Positions 9,819 through 19,727 of a DNA stretch of 64,000 nt are shown here, piece by piece (the stretch's first letter is position 1; every line of letters starts with the position of its first letter). This stretch comes from Echinicola shivajiensis (GTDB lineage Bacteria > Bacteroidota > Bacteroidia > Cytophagales > Cyclobacteriaceae). The stretch covers positions 744,001 to 808,000 of the forward strand of contig NZ_JAHHZM010000001.1 in NCBI RefSeq assembly GCF_018642165.1. The letters run 5' to 3'. Made by a program: the position numbers and the translations under genes. The notes under the pieces were generated by a model. The model was not told the origin of the DNA. It ran no database searches and was given only the letters and a program-made list of their open reading frames with translations.

Positions 9819-12800
9819 CTAATTACTTTTTATAACCTTCTTCAACTCCATATAATCGTCTCCAACAATAACGAGATAGTACATCCCATTCTCCAATCCA
9901 GTAAGATCTATAGAGTATTCATTTTGATTTACCTGCTGGTCTTCATGAATAATTCTCCCTGTCCTATCCCTTATCAATACACTTCTGATGAGTTTATCTG
10001 ATTTGATAGTCCCCATCCCTTCCAACGGATTTGGAAATATAAGCACCTTATTCTGTGGAGTCCTCCACTTGCTATTTTCAGATGGATCCGGACCATTCTC
10101 CAACTCTAAGATATATTCTAATGCAGGATGCTGGCTAATATTGCTACTTTCTGTGGATGCAAACGATGTGTAAACACCTGAAGTGGTCGAAACAATTTTC
10201 AAAGCAACGGTATCCTTCAAACCGACTATTTGCTGAAGATAGCCACTTATATCAAACATTACGAACCCTTCCTGAGACGTTCCTTGAACAGTTGATAATA
10301 ACGTCCCAGCGCTTGGAGCATTTGCCCACGTCAGCCCTTCACTACTATTGCCTTGCCAGTTACCTGTACCTTCTTCCCAAGCATCGTCCACACTGTAAAG
10401 TTCCCAATTCGTTCCACTAGCAGCTGCCAAGCTATACAGCTTCAAATTGGCGGAAAGTATCCCACCCTGCAAATCCTCTAAGGAAAACTTCACATATGCT
10501 TCTCTCTGATAACCACCTTTTTGCACAGCCAAAAACCCAGCTGCTCCATAATTTCTATCACTTGCGTCACCACTTGCATCAGCTTCTTGAACAAAGGTAT
10601 CTCCTATAGCCAAGGTGCTTCCAATTTCTCCTTCATTTACTGCCGTTTTGTAAACTATTAAACTTGGTCGGTGCTCTACAGTGGAATTTTCCCGAGAAGC
10701 AAATTGGGCATCCGTTGTACTTCCTTGATAAGTACTGATAATTTTTAATGAAATTATCCCGTCTAAATGTAATTCCTCTAACACAGCCCCTGTCACATCC
10801 AATTCTATAAACCTTCCTGCTGGAGTCCCTGGAACCTCTCCCAATAAAGTACCTGCTGCTGGTTTTGTATCCCAAGTAATCTCCGTTTCCTGCCAGTTAT
10901 CATCACTTATCTTATAAAATTCCCAGCTTGTATTGGTAACGGTTATATTAGCATTATTCACCCAAAGTTTAAGATGTATGCTATCCAGCTGAGCAGGAAG
11001 GGCTGTCAAATCAAACTTAATAAAACTCTCTCTGGCATATCCAGCACCATCCTTTTTCACCACCAAATTACTCGAAGGAAAATTAGTATCTGCGTAATTC
11101 CCATCTCTCACATAAGCATCTTCGATCGCCACTAAAGCAGTGGGCTCCACTAATTCCTCAAACTCTGGTGAATTTAAGTCGACAAACCCAGTCACAGTAC
11201 TTCCTGCATACTCCCCTTCAGGAAAAATCAAATCGACCATTTTCATAGTTCCTAAAGATGGCGTTTCCAGACCTATCCGCAAGGTTCCCACAAGGCTCTG
11301 ACTAGGATCTGCAGCATAGACTTCGATAGCTGCACTACTAATGTTTTTCAATAAAACTATCGACGGTTTATTAACATTAATACTCAGATCGCCAAATTGA
11401 TATTCGCCAGCTTGATAAAATATAGCCTGCATCATATCCAAAGTGACATGTTTTACCACTTGAACGGAATCAGTATTGGCAATAATCTCTATATTGTTGA
11501 TATTATAATTTTCAGTTTCACTGGCTGTTTTTCCTGGCAATAGAACATAAGTGTATTCAGCAGCTGAGGGGCCCACCCCATGGTCAAGCCAAAGTTTAAA
11601 CACTTCCTTGTTCACTGTAGCTGAGGATTGATTTTGATTGATGCTATTCCAACTTCCAGTTTGTGTTTGATTGCTCAGATGAAGATTTCCATTATTAGGA
11701 AATACATAGCCTACATCATCATGCCAAACCCAATCCAAATTATTTAAAAAATCATGGTTTCCTTCGCTCAGAACATACCCTGCTCCACCATTTGAAACCA
11801 TCACATTTCCATCCAACAATGTTTGATTCACTGTTGTATTGATCGTTTGCGGTGCCGTAGAACTAATATTGGTTCCTAGGCAAACAATCTCATCGTCAAA
11901 GAAAAACCAAGCTTTTTTGGCCTTGGTACTAAAATCATTCATATCATAAACACTTGCCCCATAAGCTCCAGCAGAAGTCCCTCCCACAAAACCAGCTTTC
12001 CCAGGGTTAGTTCCCCAAGAGGATCGAATAGGAAAAGTTGTAATAGCAGGCACTGTGGTCCCTGGAATCTTATTCCAATCCCACACAGGATATATTCCAA
12101 AATATTCATCACCTTCTGTCGCTATATAAGTAGCTCCCTCCGTGAGATAATTGCCTTTTATATTTTCTCCATTTCCCATTTCTGATTTCACGGTTCTGGT
12201 GGAAACATTCCGCAAACCTATCATGTATTCGGGACGGTGATGAACAGTATAATCTGCTTTCCAGTAATGAATATGTTCTGGCGAAACACCATAATCAGGA
12301 CCTTCCTGTTGCCTCATCCTGCTAATTACTGTATCGTAAGAAGCATTGTATTGGGGCAAATCAAAATTCCGTACCTGTTCTATCAGGTTGACATCAGCTC
12401 TCCCAACTCCTGAACGAGTAATGCTTCTACCAAAAACATTAAAATCTGTATATGCTCCCCTAGAGGCTTTAATAAACCCTTTTCGAACAAAATCAGAAAA
12501 GACAGCTATCTTAGATGCGGGGTAAGCATACGATGTTCCAGTGATGTTGACGGCAATATTTCTAATTCCTGAAACATATTCACGGCCATAGGCATAAGTA
12601 TAAAGCTGAGGTCCATGAGCCATATAAGAATGGTCTTGCTTGATGCCTTCTCCAGAACTGATTTTTATGGAATTACCGGTTTCAGTAACCGCATGCTGAA
12701 GCACCGAACTATCTTCCGTAAGGCAAGCGCGCATGATATAATGCTGTCCTATGTCTGTCAAATTGGAGCCATCCTTTCCTGGAGATACCGTCATAGAGAC

Positions 12801-13304
12801 ACCCTTGGTCATCCATTCAATCATCTGAGCCTCCAATACACTATCGATACCAACTGGCGCATTTCGCAAGGCAATAAGTGAATTACCTATATCTTTCGGA
12901 ATACTAATACTGATAAAAAACCAGTTGGAACTATATGGTGCAGGATCAAGCCCTAACCAATAGTTCATAGCTTTTTCTATATCCTGTTTAAGTAAAGTAT
13001 CTCCATAAAAACTACTTCCCGGCCTAGAATAGGCCTTAGAAAAAATACTTATCCTGTTAATATGCTTCCCAGGGGACCAGTTAGTTTGAGAATGATCATC
13101 ATAAACAACATCAGGCCAACTTCCATCGGCATTAACACTTGCCTGCAATGAAGCTACCTGACTGTCCAGTGAACTTGTACTGGGAGAACTTTGAAATCCA
13201 TCATAAATTCTACCCATTATGGTTTCAAATTCGGTTTGAGCAATAGCGCCCCACTGCACCCAAAGACCAATAAGTATAAGGGGGATGATTTTATTAAGTC
13301 GCAT
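9819..13304 (-). CDS. PL8 family lyase (chondroitin AC/hyaluronate lyase type) with DNRLRE modules and T9SS tail
   Basis: This 1161-residue secreted lyase is predicted to depolymerise chondroitin, hyaluronan or a related polymer to unsaturated oligosaccharides. A signal peptide ends near IAQ (residue 23). The alpha-toroid domain carries the PL8 catalytic set: Asn near 181 (NLTDIGQHY), His near 230 and Tyr near 239 (AHGPQLYTYAYG), and Arg near 293 (FGRSITR). Super-sandwich beta domains follow to about 710. Two DNRLRE-type beta modules, probably carbohydrate-binding, lie at about 725-890 and 898-1068. The end (about 1083-1161) is a type A T9SS sorting domain with FPNPLEGMG and LENGMYYLVI. The two extra modules make it longer than a usual PL8 (about 700-800). 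It follows susD after a terminator-like hairpin. Confidence 0.93.
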   Translation of the reverse strand: MRLNKIIPLILIGLWVQWGAIAQTEFETIMGRIYDGFQSSPSTSSLDSQVASLQASVNADGSWPDVVYDDHSQTNWSPGKHINRISIFSKAYSRPGSSFYGDTLLKQDIEKAMNYWLGLDPAPYSSNWFFISISIPKDIGNSLIALRNAPVGIDSVLEAQMIEWMTKGVSMTVSPGKDGSNLTDIGQHYIMRACLTEDSSVLQHAVTETGNSIKISSGEGIKQDHSYMAHGPQLYTYAYGREYVSGIRNIAVNITGTSYAYPASKIAVFSDFVRKGFIKASRGAYTDFNVFGRSITRSGVGRADVNLIEQVRNFDLPQYNASYDTVISRMRQQEGPDYGVSPEHIHYWKADYTVHHRPEYMIGLRNVSTRTVKSEMGNGENIKGNYLTEGATYIATEGDEYFGIYPVWDWNKIPGTTVPAITTFPIRSSWGTNPGKAGFVGGTSAGAYGASVYDMNDFSTKAKKAWFFFDDEIVCLGTNISSTAPQTINTTVNQTLLDGNVMVSNGGAGYVLSEGNHDFLNNLDWVWHDDVGYVFPNNGNLHLSNQTQTGSWNSINQNQSSATVNKEVFKLWLDHGVGPSAAEYTYVLLPGKTASETENYNINNIEIIANTDSVQVVKHVTLDMMQAIFYQAGEYQFGDLSINVNKPSIVLLKNISSAAIEVYAADPSQSLVGTLRIGLETPSLGTMKMVDLIFPEGEYAGSTVTGFVDLNSPEFEELVEPTALVAIEDAYVRDGNYADTNFPSSNLVVKKDGAGYARESFIKFDLTALPAQLDSIHLKLWVNNANITVTNTSWEFYKISDDNWQETEITWDTKPAAGTLLGEVPGTPAGRFIELDVTGAVLEELHLDGIISLKIISTYQGSTTDAQFASRENSTVEHRPSLIVYKTAVNEGEIGSTLAIGDTFVQEADASGDASDRNYGAAGFLAVQKGGYQREAYVKFSLEDLQGGILSANLKLYSLAAASGTNWELYSVDDAWEEGTGNWQGNSSEGLTWANAPSAGTLLSTVQGTSQEGFVMFDISGYLQQIVGLKDTVALKIVSTTSGVYTSFASTESSNISQHPALEYILELENGPDPSENSKWRTPQNKVLIFPNPLEGMGTIKSDKLIRSVLIRDRTGRIIHEDQQVNQNEYSIDLTGLENGMYYLVIVGDDYMELKKVIKSN

Positions 13305-13324
13305 GTTATTTCGGGTTAAGAGAT

Positions 13325-13356
13325 AAAAAAAGGGACCTGGAATTAACCCAGATCCC
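13325..13356 (-). terminator. Terminator-like hairpin between susD and the PL8 gene
   Basis: Nine-bp arms (13332-13340 and 13348-13356, one G-U pair) have a seven-base loop and are followed by seven U on the minus strand. It sits inside the PUL, so it may let susCD be made in excess of the downstream lyases by partial readthrough. Confidence 0.8.
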
Positions 13357-13367
13357 TGAAATAAGCA

Positions 13368-14993
13368 TTACCAATTAGGATTTTGCTCCAATGCAGGATT
13401 AAGTCCCAATTCATTTATTGGCAAAGGCCACAAATAATCTCTATCAGGATCAAAACTCCTGTTTTCTGCTGCTTGTAAAACAATGATATTGTCCTCGTTT
13501 ACATTTGGAGTTACATCTGAACCAAACTCATCTTCGAAGAAATAATTACCCAATACATCCTGGGGTAACACGTCTTCTGCAATTTTCCATCTGATCAAAT
13601 CCCAGTATCTAAAACCCTCTAAAGCCAATTCCACTCTACGTTCTCTTCTAATTTCCGCTAGCATATCTAAACCATTTGCCGATGCAAATGCATTATCCAA
13701 TCGAGCTACCCCGGCTCTTTCTCTCAAAAGATTGATGCTGTTATCCAATTCTCCATCAGTTATTGCTCCATCCAACTCATATATAGCCTCTGCATAGTTT
13801 AACAATACCTCTGCGTACCGAATTACTGCATAATCCATATAAGACCTAGAGTTTTGCCAATCGGTCAAATTCGCATAACGCCTATTGGCAAAACCTGTCC
13901 GCTGAAATGACAAATTAGGGACATTGAAAGTAGGTTGGGTACCAATGTACTCATCACCTTCCTTAAAAAAGGTCGCCAACATTCTAGGGTCCCTATTTTC
14001 AAAAACATCCATAATATTTTCAGGTTGGCTGTACAAAGGAGATTTTTCTATTGGTAAACCGTCTGACATCAAATAAGAATTAGCCAATGCCCTAGTTGGA
14101 TTAGAAGCTCCTGTTTCCAGTGTTCGTTGAGTAGTATGGCTCAAGATAGATTCCGAAACATTAACTCCATATTGCTTCACCAATATATTCTCTTTGTTTT
14201 GAGGGCCCTCGCCTGCATATTGATAAAGGTCAAAATAGGAATTAAACAAGCTATGCTCATCTGAATTCATACAAGCTTCTGCAGCTTCCTTGGCCAATGT
14301 CAAGTGAGACTGAGGATTGCCATAGCCATGATATTTCGCTCTGGTCCCTTCAAAAAGTGCCACCCGAGATTTAAATGCTAAAGCAGAGGTACTGGAAATC
14401 CTTCCGTAATCTGCCCCATCCATTTCAGATGGTACTGGCAAATTTTCAGCTGCCTCATCCAAATCCGAATAAATCACCTCAACAATGTCTTCCCTTGGAT
14501 CTGCCGGAGCATATAGTTCATCATCATCTTCATCCAAGGACTCTACGATTAAAGGAACATCACCATAGCGTTGTACCAAGCTAAAATAAGCCCAAGCCCT
14601 GAAAAATTTTGCTTCAGCAATATATCGGTCCACAATAGCCAAATCCACCCCACTTTCTAAAGCTCTTGGAGCCTTTTCTATGATATTATTGGCAGCACGA
14701 ATCAATCTATAAGGAGAATTATACCCCCCATCAGTTGCCGGAGCGATCCGAGTACCATCACTTATAGAATTTGGAGCCTTTCCAAAGGCATCATCTGACC
14801 AAACATCCGAAGTCACTGGTAGTCCGGGCAAATAGGTATAAAGATAGTTGGTTGCCAACTGGAGGTCATTTTCATTTCTCCAGAAAGAGGGATCACTCAA
14901 TGCTGTTTCTGGGAATCGATCTACATCACAACTGCTGATTCCAATAATGAACACAAGCAATCCTATAAATATATTTTTGTTTTGATATTTCAT
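13368..14993 (-). CDS. SusD/RagB family outer-membrane lipoprotein (GAG-type PUL)
   Basis: This surface glycan-binding lipoprotein of about 541 residues pairs with the SusC gene directly upstream. The lipobox is IGISSC, and the mature start CDVDRFPETALSDPSFWRNE matches the usual SusD N-terminus. The TPR-like core contains EAKFFRAWAYFSLVQRYGD. Late signatures are RYAEVLLNYAEAIYEL and RRERRVELALEGFRYWDLI, and the C-terminus ends LPINELGLNPALEQNPNW. I prefer the ATG at 14993 (MKYQNKN). An in-frame ATG at 15020 abuts the SusC stop codon and is possible but adds nine charged residues before the signal peptide. The linked lyase genes suggest a uronic-acid glycan ligand. Confidence 0.94.
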   Translation of the reverse strand: MKYQNKNIFIGLLVFIIGISSCDVDRFPETALSDPSFWRNENDLQLATNYLYTYLPGLPVTSDVWSDDAFGKAPNSISDGTRIAPATDGGYNSPYRLIRAANNIIEKAPRALESGVDLAIVDRYIAEAKFFRAWAYFSLVQRYGDVPLIVESLDEDDDELYAPADPREDIVEVIYSDLDEAAENLPVPSEMDGADYGRISSTSALAFKSRVALFEGTRAKYHGYGNPQSHLTLAKEAAEACMNSDEHSLFNSYFDLYQYAGEGPQNKENILVKQYGVNVSESILSHTTQRTLETGASNPTRALANSYLMSDGLPIEKSPLYSQPENIMDVFENRDPRMLATFFKEGDEYIGTQPTFNVPNLSFQRTGFANRRYANLTDWQNSRSYMDYAVIRYAEVLLNYAEAIYELDGAITDGELDNSINLLRERAGVARLDNAFASANGLDMLAEIRRERRVELALEGFRYWDLIRWKIAEDVLPQDVLGNYFFEDEFGSDVTPNVNEDNIIVLQAAENRSFDPDRDYLWPLPINELGLNPALEQNPNW

Positions 14994-15020
14994 GTTTTTT
15001 GGATTTTGTTTGACCCGCAT

Positions 15021-18000
15021 TTAGAAAGAAAGGTTTATGCCCATCGCTACAGTACCAAAGAATGGGTAATCTGCCCGAACATTATTCGAGTTTTCCGGAT
15101 CAAATACCCCATTGAACACACCCATTTTAGTAAAAGTCAGTACATCCTGCCCAGTGATAAAGACTCTGGCACGATTAATTTTCACTCGCTCGATTACAGC
15201 AGCAGGCAATGAATATCCCAATTGGAAATTCTTTAGTCTCACATAACTTCCATCTAATACCCAGCGATCAGAAGGCAAGTAATTATGGTGTCCATTTAAA
15301 TATGGTCTTGGGAAAGCTGCATCTGTATTTTCTGTACTCCAGTAATCCTGATGATGTTTCATGGGCATAAACCAAGTCTGGCTCAATGGCATAATCATAT
15401 CCCTTGTAGGCATAAAACTCCTCTTGCCTACACCTTGGAAAAAGAGCGAGATGTCAAAATTCTTCCACTGAGCAGAAGCATTTACCCCAAATAGATAACG
15501 CTGCTGGTTAGTACCTAAAAGCACCAAGTCTCCCGAGTCATCTGTAGTACCGCGGCCTACTGTGATTCGGTCGTCTCCATCTTGATTTACATAATGGATA
15601 TCTCCAGTACTAGTTCTGTTATCTTGGAAAGGTGCTGCATCCACTTGGTCTTCTGAACTAAAATACCCTGGCATGGTTTCATAACCCCAAATAGTATTTA
15701 GAGGAAAACCTTCTATGATGCTGTTATTTCCTGCATTAACCACATTCCTTCCTGCATACTCAACCAACTCATTTTGGTTATCAGAAAGATTAAACCCCAC
15801 ATTATAGCTAAAATCTTCGCTAACTCTATTCCTATAATTCACTTCCAGTTCCCATCCCCAAGATTTGAGCACTCCATTATTGATTTTAGGCGTTCCTACA
15901 CCAAAAGTAGCCGGAAGCTGCAGTGGTGTTAGCATATTTCTATTATGCTTAACATAGTAGTCAAAGTTCATTTGGAGTTTATTCTCTAGCAAACCCAAAT
16001 CAAGTCCTCCATTCCAAGTTTCAATGGTTTCCCATGAAAGACTGGAAGATGGCACACTGCTCTCGTAAAAATAAGTTGTTCGGGTCTCATCTGTACCTAG
16101 AACTAACCCTGATCCTCGTGAAAGGAGACTTAAATAGTCATAATACCCTATTATATTTCCTCCCAAAGCACTACCTAACTGACCCCATGAACCCCTTAGC
16201 TTAAACTCAGAAAAGAAAGGTAGGGCATTTCCAAAAAATTCTTCCCTATGCATATTCCATCCCACAGAAGCTGCTGGAAAGACTTTGGTCCTAAGGTCAG
16301 GAGCTAGCCTAGAGCTTTCATCCATCCTGATAGTAGCTTCAAAAAGAAATTTTTCATCAAAACTGTAATTCACCCTACCAAATACAGATTGATTAGCATA
16401 AGTATTGATACTTTGATTGGTCACCTTGGTATTATCGTCTCCTAAATTAAGAGAAGGCAAATCATTACTAATAAGGTTTGTAGCTTGTGAATAAAGCCTT
16501 GTCCATCTAAAATCTTCCCATTGATAACCAGCCAAAGCATGGAATTTGTGCATTTCTCCTACTTTCAGATCATAATCCACCAACATCTGGAAACTGGTAT
16601 TGATGGTATTATCCTGAGTCAGCTGGTAACCATTTGGATTGTTCAGGATATAGGCTGGATTATCTCCTCCTCTATCCCAAAGCTCTACGGTTCTAGCAAA
16701 CCTTTGTCTGTCCGTACGTCTATATTGACGTCCAAAAATAGACCTAATTGTCAGCCCCTTTACTACATCTTTTAGCGTTCCTGTAAATACCCCATCAAAA
16801 TCATTTCTTGTAGAATTATCATATCCACCTTGTGTCAGATAGGCATAGGTATTATTTCCTGAAGATCCCGCTCCTCCAAAAAGCCGTCCATCGGGCATAA
16901 AGACAGGAAATCGTTGACGTGCTTGATAGACTTGCTGCAAAAGGCCATATCCACCAGCCCCTCTTGATGGCGCTTCAGTATGATGATTAGCATAAGAAAT
17001 TCTGGAATCCAATGAAAGGTGCTTGGTAAGCTGGGCTCCTAAATTGAACCGAGCATTATACCGCTCGAAACTATCCGGACCAACCTTAAACACCCCTTGC
17101 TTATTATAATATCCCAAAGACACTAAATAATTAAGGTTTTCTGCTCCTCCGCGCGCACTTAAATTATGGGTTTGCATTGGGGAAGTCTTTCTTAGCACCT
17201 GCTCCCTAATACTCCTCTGGTTATAAGTCACCCATTTGTTAGGGTTAGTCTCACTTGGCACGAACTCCACTCCGTCACGGATATACTGTAATGCCTCTTC
17301 ATTATATTCTGCACCTACCCCGGCATTTGATCTGGCCAAGTTGGAGTAAAGAGCCTCATCAAGTAGGCTTAATCTTTCTGGCACATTCAGCGCCCATTCG
17401 GTACCTATTTGGTTGGAATACTCAAAAGTAGTCTTCCCTTTTTTGCCCACTTTGGTAGTTACCAAGATCACCCCACCAGCGGCTTGAGCGCCATAAATAG
17501 CTGCGGCAGCAGCATCTTTTAGGACTGTTACCGATTCGATATCATTTGGATTGATGGTTTGAAGGGTAAACAGAGGCGCAGGAACTCCATCTACCATCAA
17601 TAGCGGATTTACGGCACCATTCGCTGAAGTGACACCCCTCACTTGAATACCGATATTTTCATTGCCTGGCTGACCTCCTGTACGGGTAATATTTAGTCCA
17701 GGAGTGGTTCCCTGCAAAGCATTGGCCACATTTGCTACAGGCCGATCTTCTAAGGCCTTTGAATCTACTGTTGAAACAGCTCCTGTCAAATTAGCCTTTT
17801 TCTGCGTACCATAACCCACCACCACTACTTCTTGTAAGTCAGACATATCCTCAGACAAGGTCACCGCAATCGACTCTTTTCCTGCCACACTCACCTCTTG
17901 CGCATCAAATCCTATAAATGAAAAAACCAACACAGCATCTTCCGCTATATTTTCAAAGGAAAATGAACCATCTAGATCTGTTACCGTAACTCTCTTTGTG

Positions 18001-18464
18001 CCTTTCACTATAATGTTCACTCCTGGAATAGGCATCCCTGCTTCATCCAAGACCTTTCCAGAAACAGACCTTTCCTCAACCTCCTTCGGTTTTGTAATAG
18101 AATTTTTTGGTACTACATGAATGGTGTTGTTTACTTGGGTAAATTTCAGGTTATAATCTCTGGAAAGTTCCTCGAGCACCTTCAAAAGAGACTTTTTATT
18201 GGCACTAATCGTGACATTTCTTTCTTTCGAAAGTTGTTCCTCTATAAAAGCCACATGAAAAGCCGTTTTCGCTTCAATGTTTTTGAGCACTTCAACGACA
18301 CTGACATCTTTCATTCTTATGGAAACTTTTGCGCTTTCTAAATCCTGCTGCCTGTTGAGGCCAGCATAGGCATATTGATGTGCAAGGATATTATAATGGA
18401 CAATAAGAAAAGCCATCATAAACATCCCTACAAACTTAATTCTAGACTGTAGGTATTTTTTCAT
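15021..18464 (-). CDS. SusC/RagA TonB-dependent transporter with STN domain (GAG-type PUL)
   Basis: This outer-membrane importer and signal transducer of about 1147 residues should take up oligosaccharides released by the linked lyases. It has a signal peptide (about 1-35), an STN domain (about 45-115, VSIRMKDVSVVEVLKNIEAK), a carboxypeptidase-regulatory-like domain (about 130-205), the EVVVVGYGTQKK box (about 213), a plug with GIQVRGV and DAAAAAIYGAQAAGGVILVT, and a barrel ending in TVAMGINLSF. The ATG at 18464 is preferred to a TTG two codons earlier. Upstream fecR is 59 bases away. STN presence implies control of the sigma factor at 19728. Confidence 0.96.
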   Translation of the reverse strand: MKKYLQSRIKFVGMFMMAFLIVHYNILAHQYAYAGLNRQQDLESAKVSIRMKDVSVVEVLKNIEAKTAFHVAFIEEQLSKERNVTISANKKSLLKVLEELSRDYNLKFTQVNNTIHVVPKNSITKPKEVEERSVSGKVLDEAGMPIPGVNIIVKGTKRVTVTDLDGSFSFENIAEDAVLVFSFIGFDAQEVSVAGKESIAVTLSEDMSDLQEVVVVGYGTQKKANLTGAVSTVDSKALEDRPVANVANALQGTTPGLNITRTGGQPGNENIGIQVRGVTSANGAVNPLLMVDGVPAPLFTLQTINPNDIESVTVLKDAAAAAIYGAQAAGGVILVTTKVGKKGKTTFEYSNQIGTEWALNVPERLSLLDEALYSNLARSNAGVGAEYNEEALQYIRDGVEFVPSETNPNKWVTYNQRSIREQVLRKTSPMQTHNLSARGGAENLNYLVSLGYYNKQGVFKVGPDSFERYNARFNLGAQLTKHLSLDSRISYANHHTEAPSRGAGGYGLLQQVYQARQRFPVFMPDGRLFGGAGSSGNNTYAYLTQGGYDNSTRNDFDGVFTGTLKDVVKGLTIRSIFGRQYRRTDRQRFARTVELWDRGGDNPAYILNNPNGYQLTQDNTINTSFQMLVDYDLKVGEMHKFHALAGYQWEDFRWTRLYSQATNLISNDLPSLNLGDDNTKVTNQSINTYANQSVFGRVNYSFDEKFLFEATIRMDESSRLAPDLRTKVFPAASVGWNMHREEFFGNALPFFSEFKLRGSWGQLGSALGGNIIGYYDYLSLLSRGSGLVLGTDETRTTYFYESSVPSSSLSWETIETWNGGLDLGLLENKLQMNFDYYVKHNRNMLTPLQLPATFGVGTPKINNGVLKSWGWELEVNYRNRVSEDFSYNVGFNLSDNQNELVEYAGRNVVNAGNNSIIEGFPLNTIWGYETMPGYFSSEDQVDAAPFQDNRTSTGDIHYVNQDGDDRITVGRGTTDDSGDLVLLGTNQQRYLFGVNASAQWKNFDISLFFQGVGKRSFMPTRDMIMPLSQTWFMPMKHHQDYWSTENTDAAFPRPYLNGHHNYLPSDRWVLDGSYVRLKNFQLGYSLPAAVIERVKINRARVFITGQDVLTFTKMGVFNGVFDPENSNNVRADYPFFGTVAMGINLSF

Positions 18465-18523
18465 ATTCAAATGATTCGTGTTTAATATGGATTACACATT
18501 TTTGGGTTATTGTATATATATAT

Positions 18524-19573
18524 TTAGCTAAATATCTTTATCTGCTTACCGTTGATTTCAAATTGAAAATCCAATACCGTGGCCATGCCAAACAGTACAT
18601 TTTCTAAGCTTTGATTATCATACTTCCCGGTATATTTTTTCTTCAAATCAATTTCAGATGACACCTGAATATCCACTCCATACCATCTCTCCAAATCCTC
18701 AAAAACTTGTTTAAATGATTTGTCCTCAAAAGCCAAAACACCATCTTTCCAACCCAAATGATATATTGGAGTATAACTGGATTTAATCAACCGCCCTGAT
18801 TTCAGATCAAGTCGAGTCATTTCTGATTTGGTGATTATTTCTGAATATCCTTCCCTTGAATCCACCGCTACCTTTCCTGTGGCAACAGCTACTTCAAAAC
18901 GATCAGAATTGGGATAACTCAAAATATCAAAAGAAGTCCCCAACACTTGGACATCCATTTTTTCTGTTCTCACTATAAAAGGAACCGCTTCATTCCTAGT
19001 CACTTCAAAAAATGCTTGCCCTACTAATCTTACTTCCCTTATCGAATCAGAAAAAACGTTCGGAAACTCTAACTTACTAGAGGAATTTAGTTTCACTAGT
19101 GTACCATCCGGCAAATAGAAACTTGACTTTGTTCCCTTTGAAGTCTTCTTACTAATCATTTTTTCAATGGAAACTGGGGGAGTTTCCCTTATTTCTGGTG
19201 CAAACAAATTAAAATAATGGGCGGTCAAAATAGCGATGATTACAAAGCAAGCTGCAAGCAATGTCTTGCTAGTCCATTTGCTATCTGATCCTTTGAAATC
19301 TTTTCTTAATTTCTTCATCTTACCATTCTTCTCTGCATACAGCATGATCTGGTCCATCATCTCTTTCTTCTCTCCTATTTCCAGACCAAAGGTCATTTTT
19401 GGCTCAATAGCATTCACTACTGCCTTTATATCTTTGAGCACAGGAGCCTTTTCAGGATTAGCCACCACCCATTCTTTCCAGTATATATCTGATTCTTTAT
19501 GTGGAGCTATTAACCATTGGATGAATTTTTCATCTTCAAGCAGCTCTTTAAAAACATCATCTTTGAAAGCCAT
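18524..19573 (-). CDS. FecR family anti-sigma factor (GAG-type PUL)
   Basis: This 349-residue anti-sigma regulator has a cytoplasmic N-terminal domain (about 1-95), one membrane span near residues 105-125 (LLAACFVIIAILTAHYFNLF), a periplasmic FecR domain (about 150-250, VGQAFFEVTR and VQVLGTSFDILS) and a C-terminal DUF4974 domain ending NVLFGMATVLDFQFEI. The N-terminus with WLIAPHKESDIYWKEWVVAN closely resembles that of the FecR at 47610 (WMMAPDSESDRYWSSWVKEN) and is unlike the one at 5484. This suggests these two signalling cassettes share a recent ancestor. It is placed between its sigma gene (154 bases) and susC (59 bases). Confidence 0.93.
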   Translation of the reverse strand: MAFKDDVFKELLEDEKFIQWLIAPHKESDIYWKEWVVANPEKAPVLKDIKAVVNAIEPKMTFGLEIGEKKEMMDQIMLYAEKNGKMKKLRKDFKGSDSKWTSKTLLAACFVIIAILTAHYFNLFAPEIRETPPVSIEKMISKKTSKGTKSSFYLPDGTLVKLNSSSKLEFPNVFSDSIREVRLVGQAFFEVTRNEAVPFIVRTEKMDVQVLGTSFDILSYPNSDRFEVAVATGKVAVDSREGYSEIITKSEMTRLDLKSGRLIKSSYTPIYHLGWKDGVLAFEDKSFKQVFEDLERWYGVDIQVSSEIDLKKKYTGKYDNQSLENVLFGMATVLDFQFEINGKQIKIFS

Positions 19574-19727
19574 ATCTTACAAATCCTTTTTTAGGAGTCC
19601 TTTGTAAGGAGAGAGGATAAAACCAATAAAACGACCACGTCTCTTTACTGATTTTTTAAAAAAAAATTTTAATAGGTAAAGAAATACACCTCTAGAGTGC
19701 TAAGATCAAGATAAAAGCAGAAAAAAA

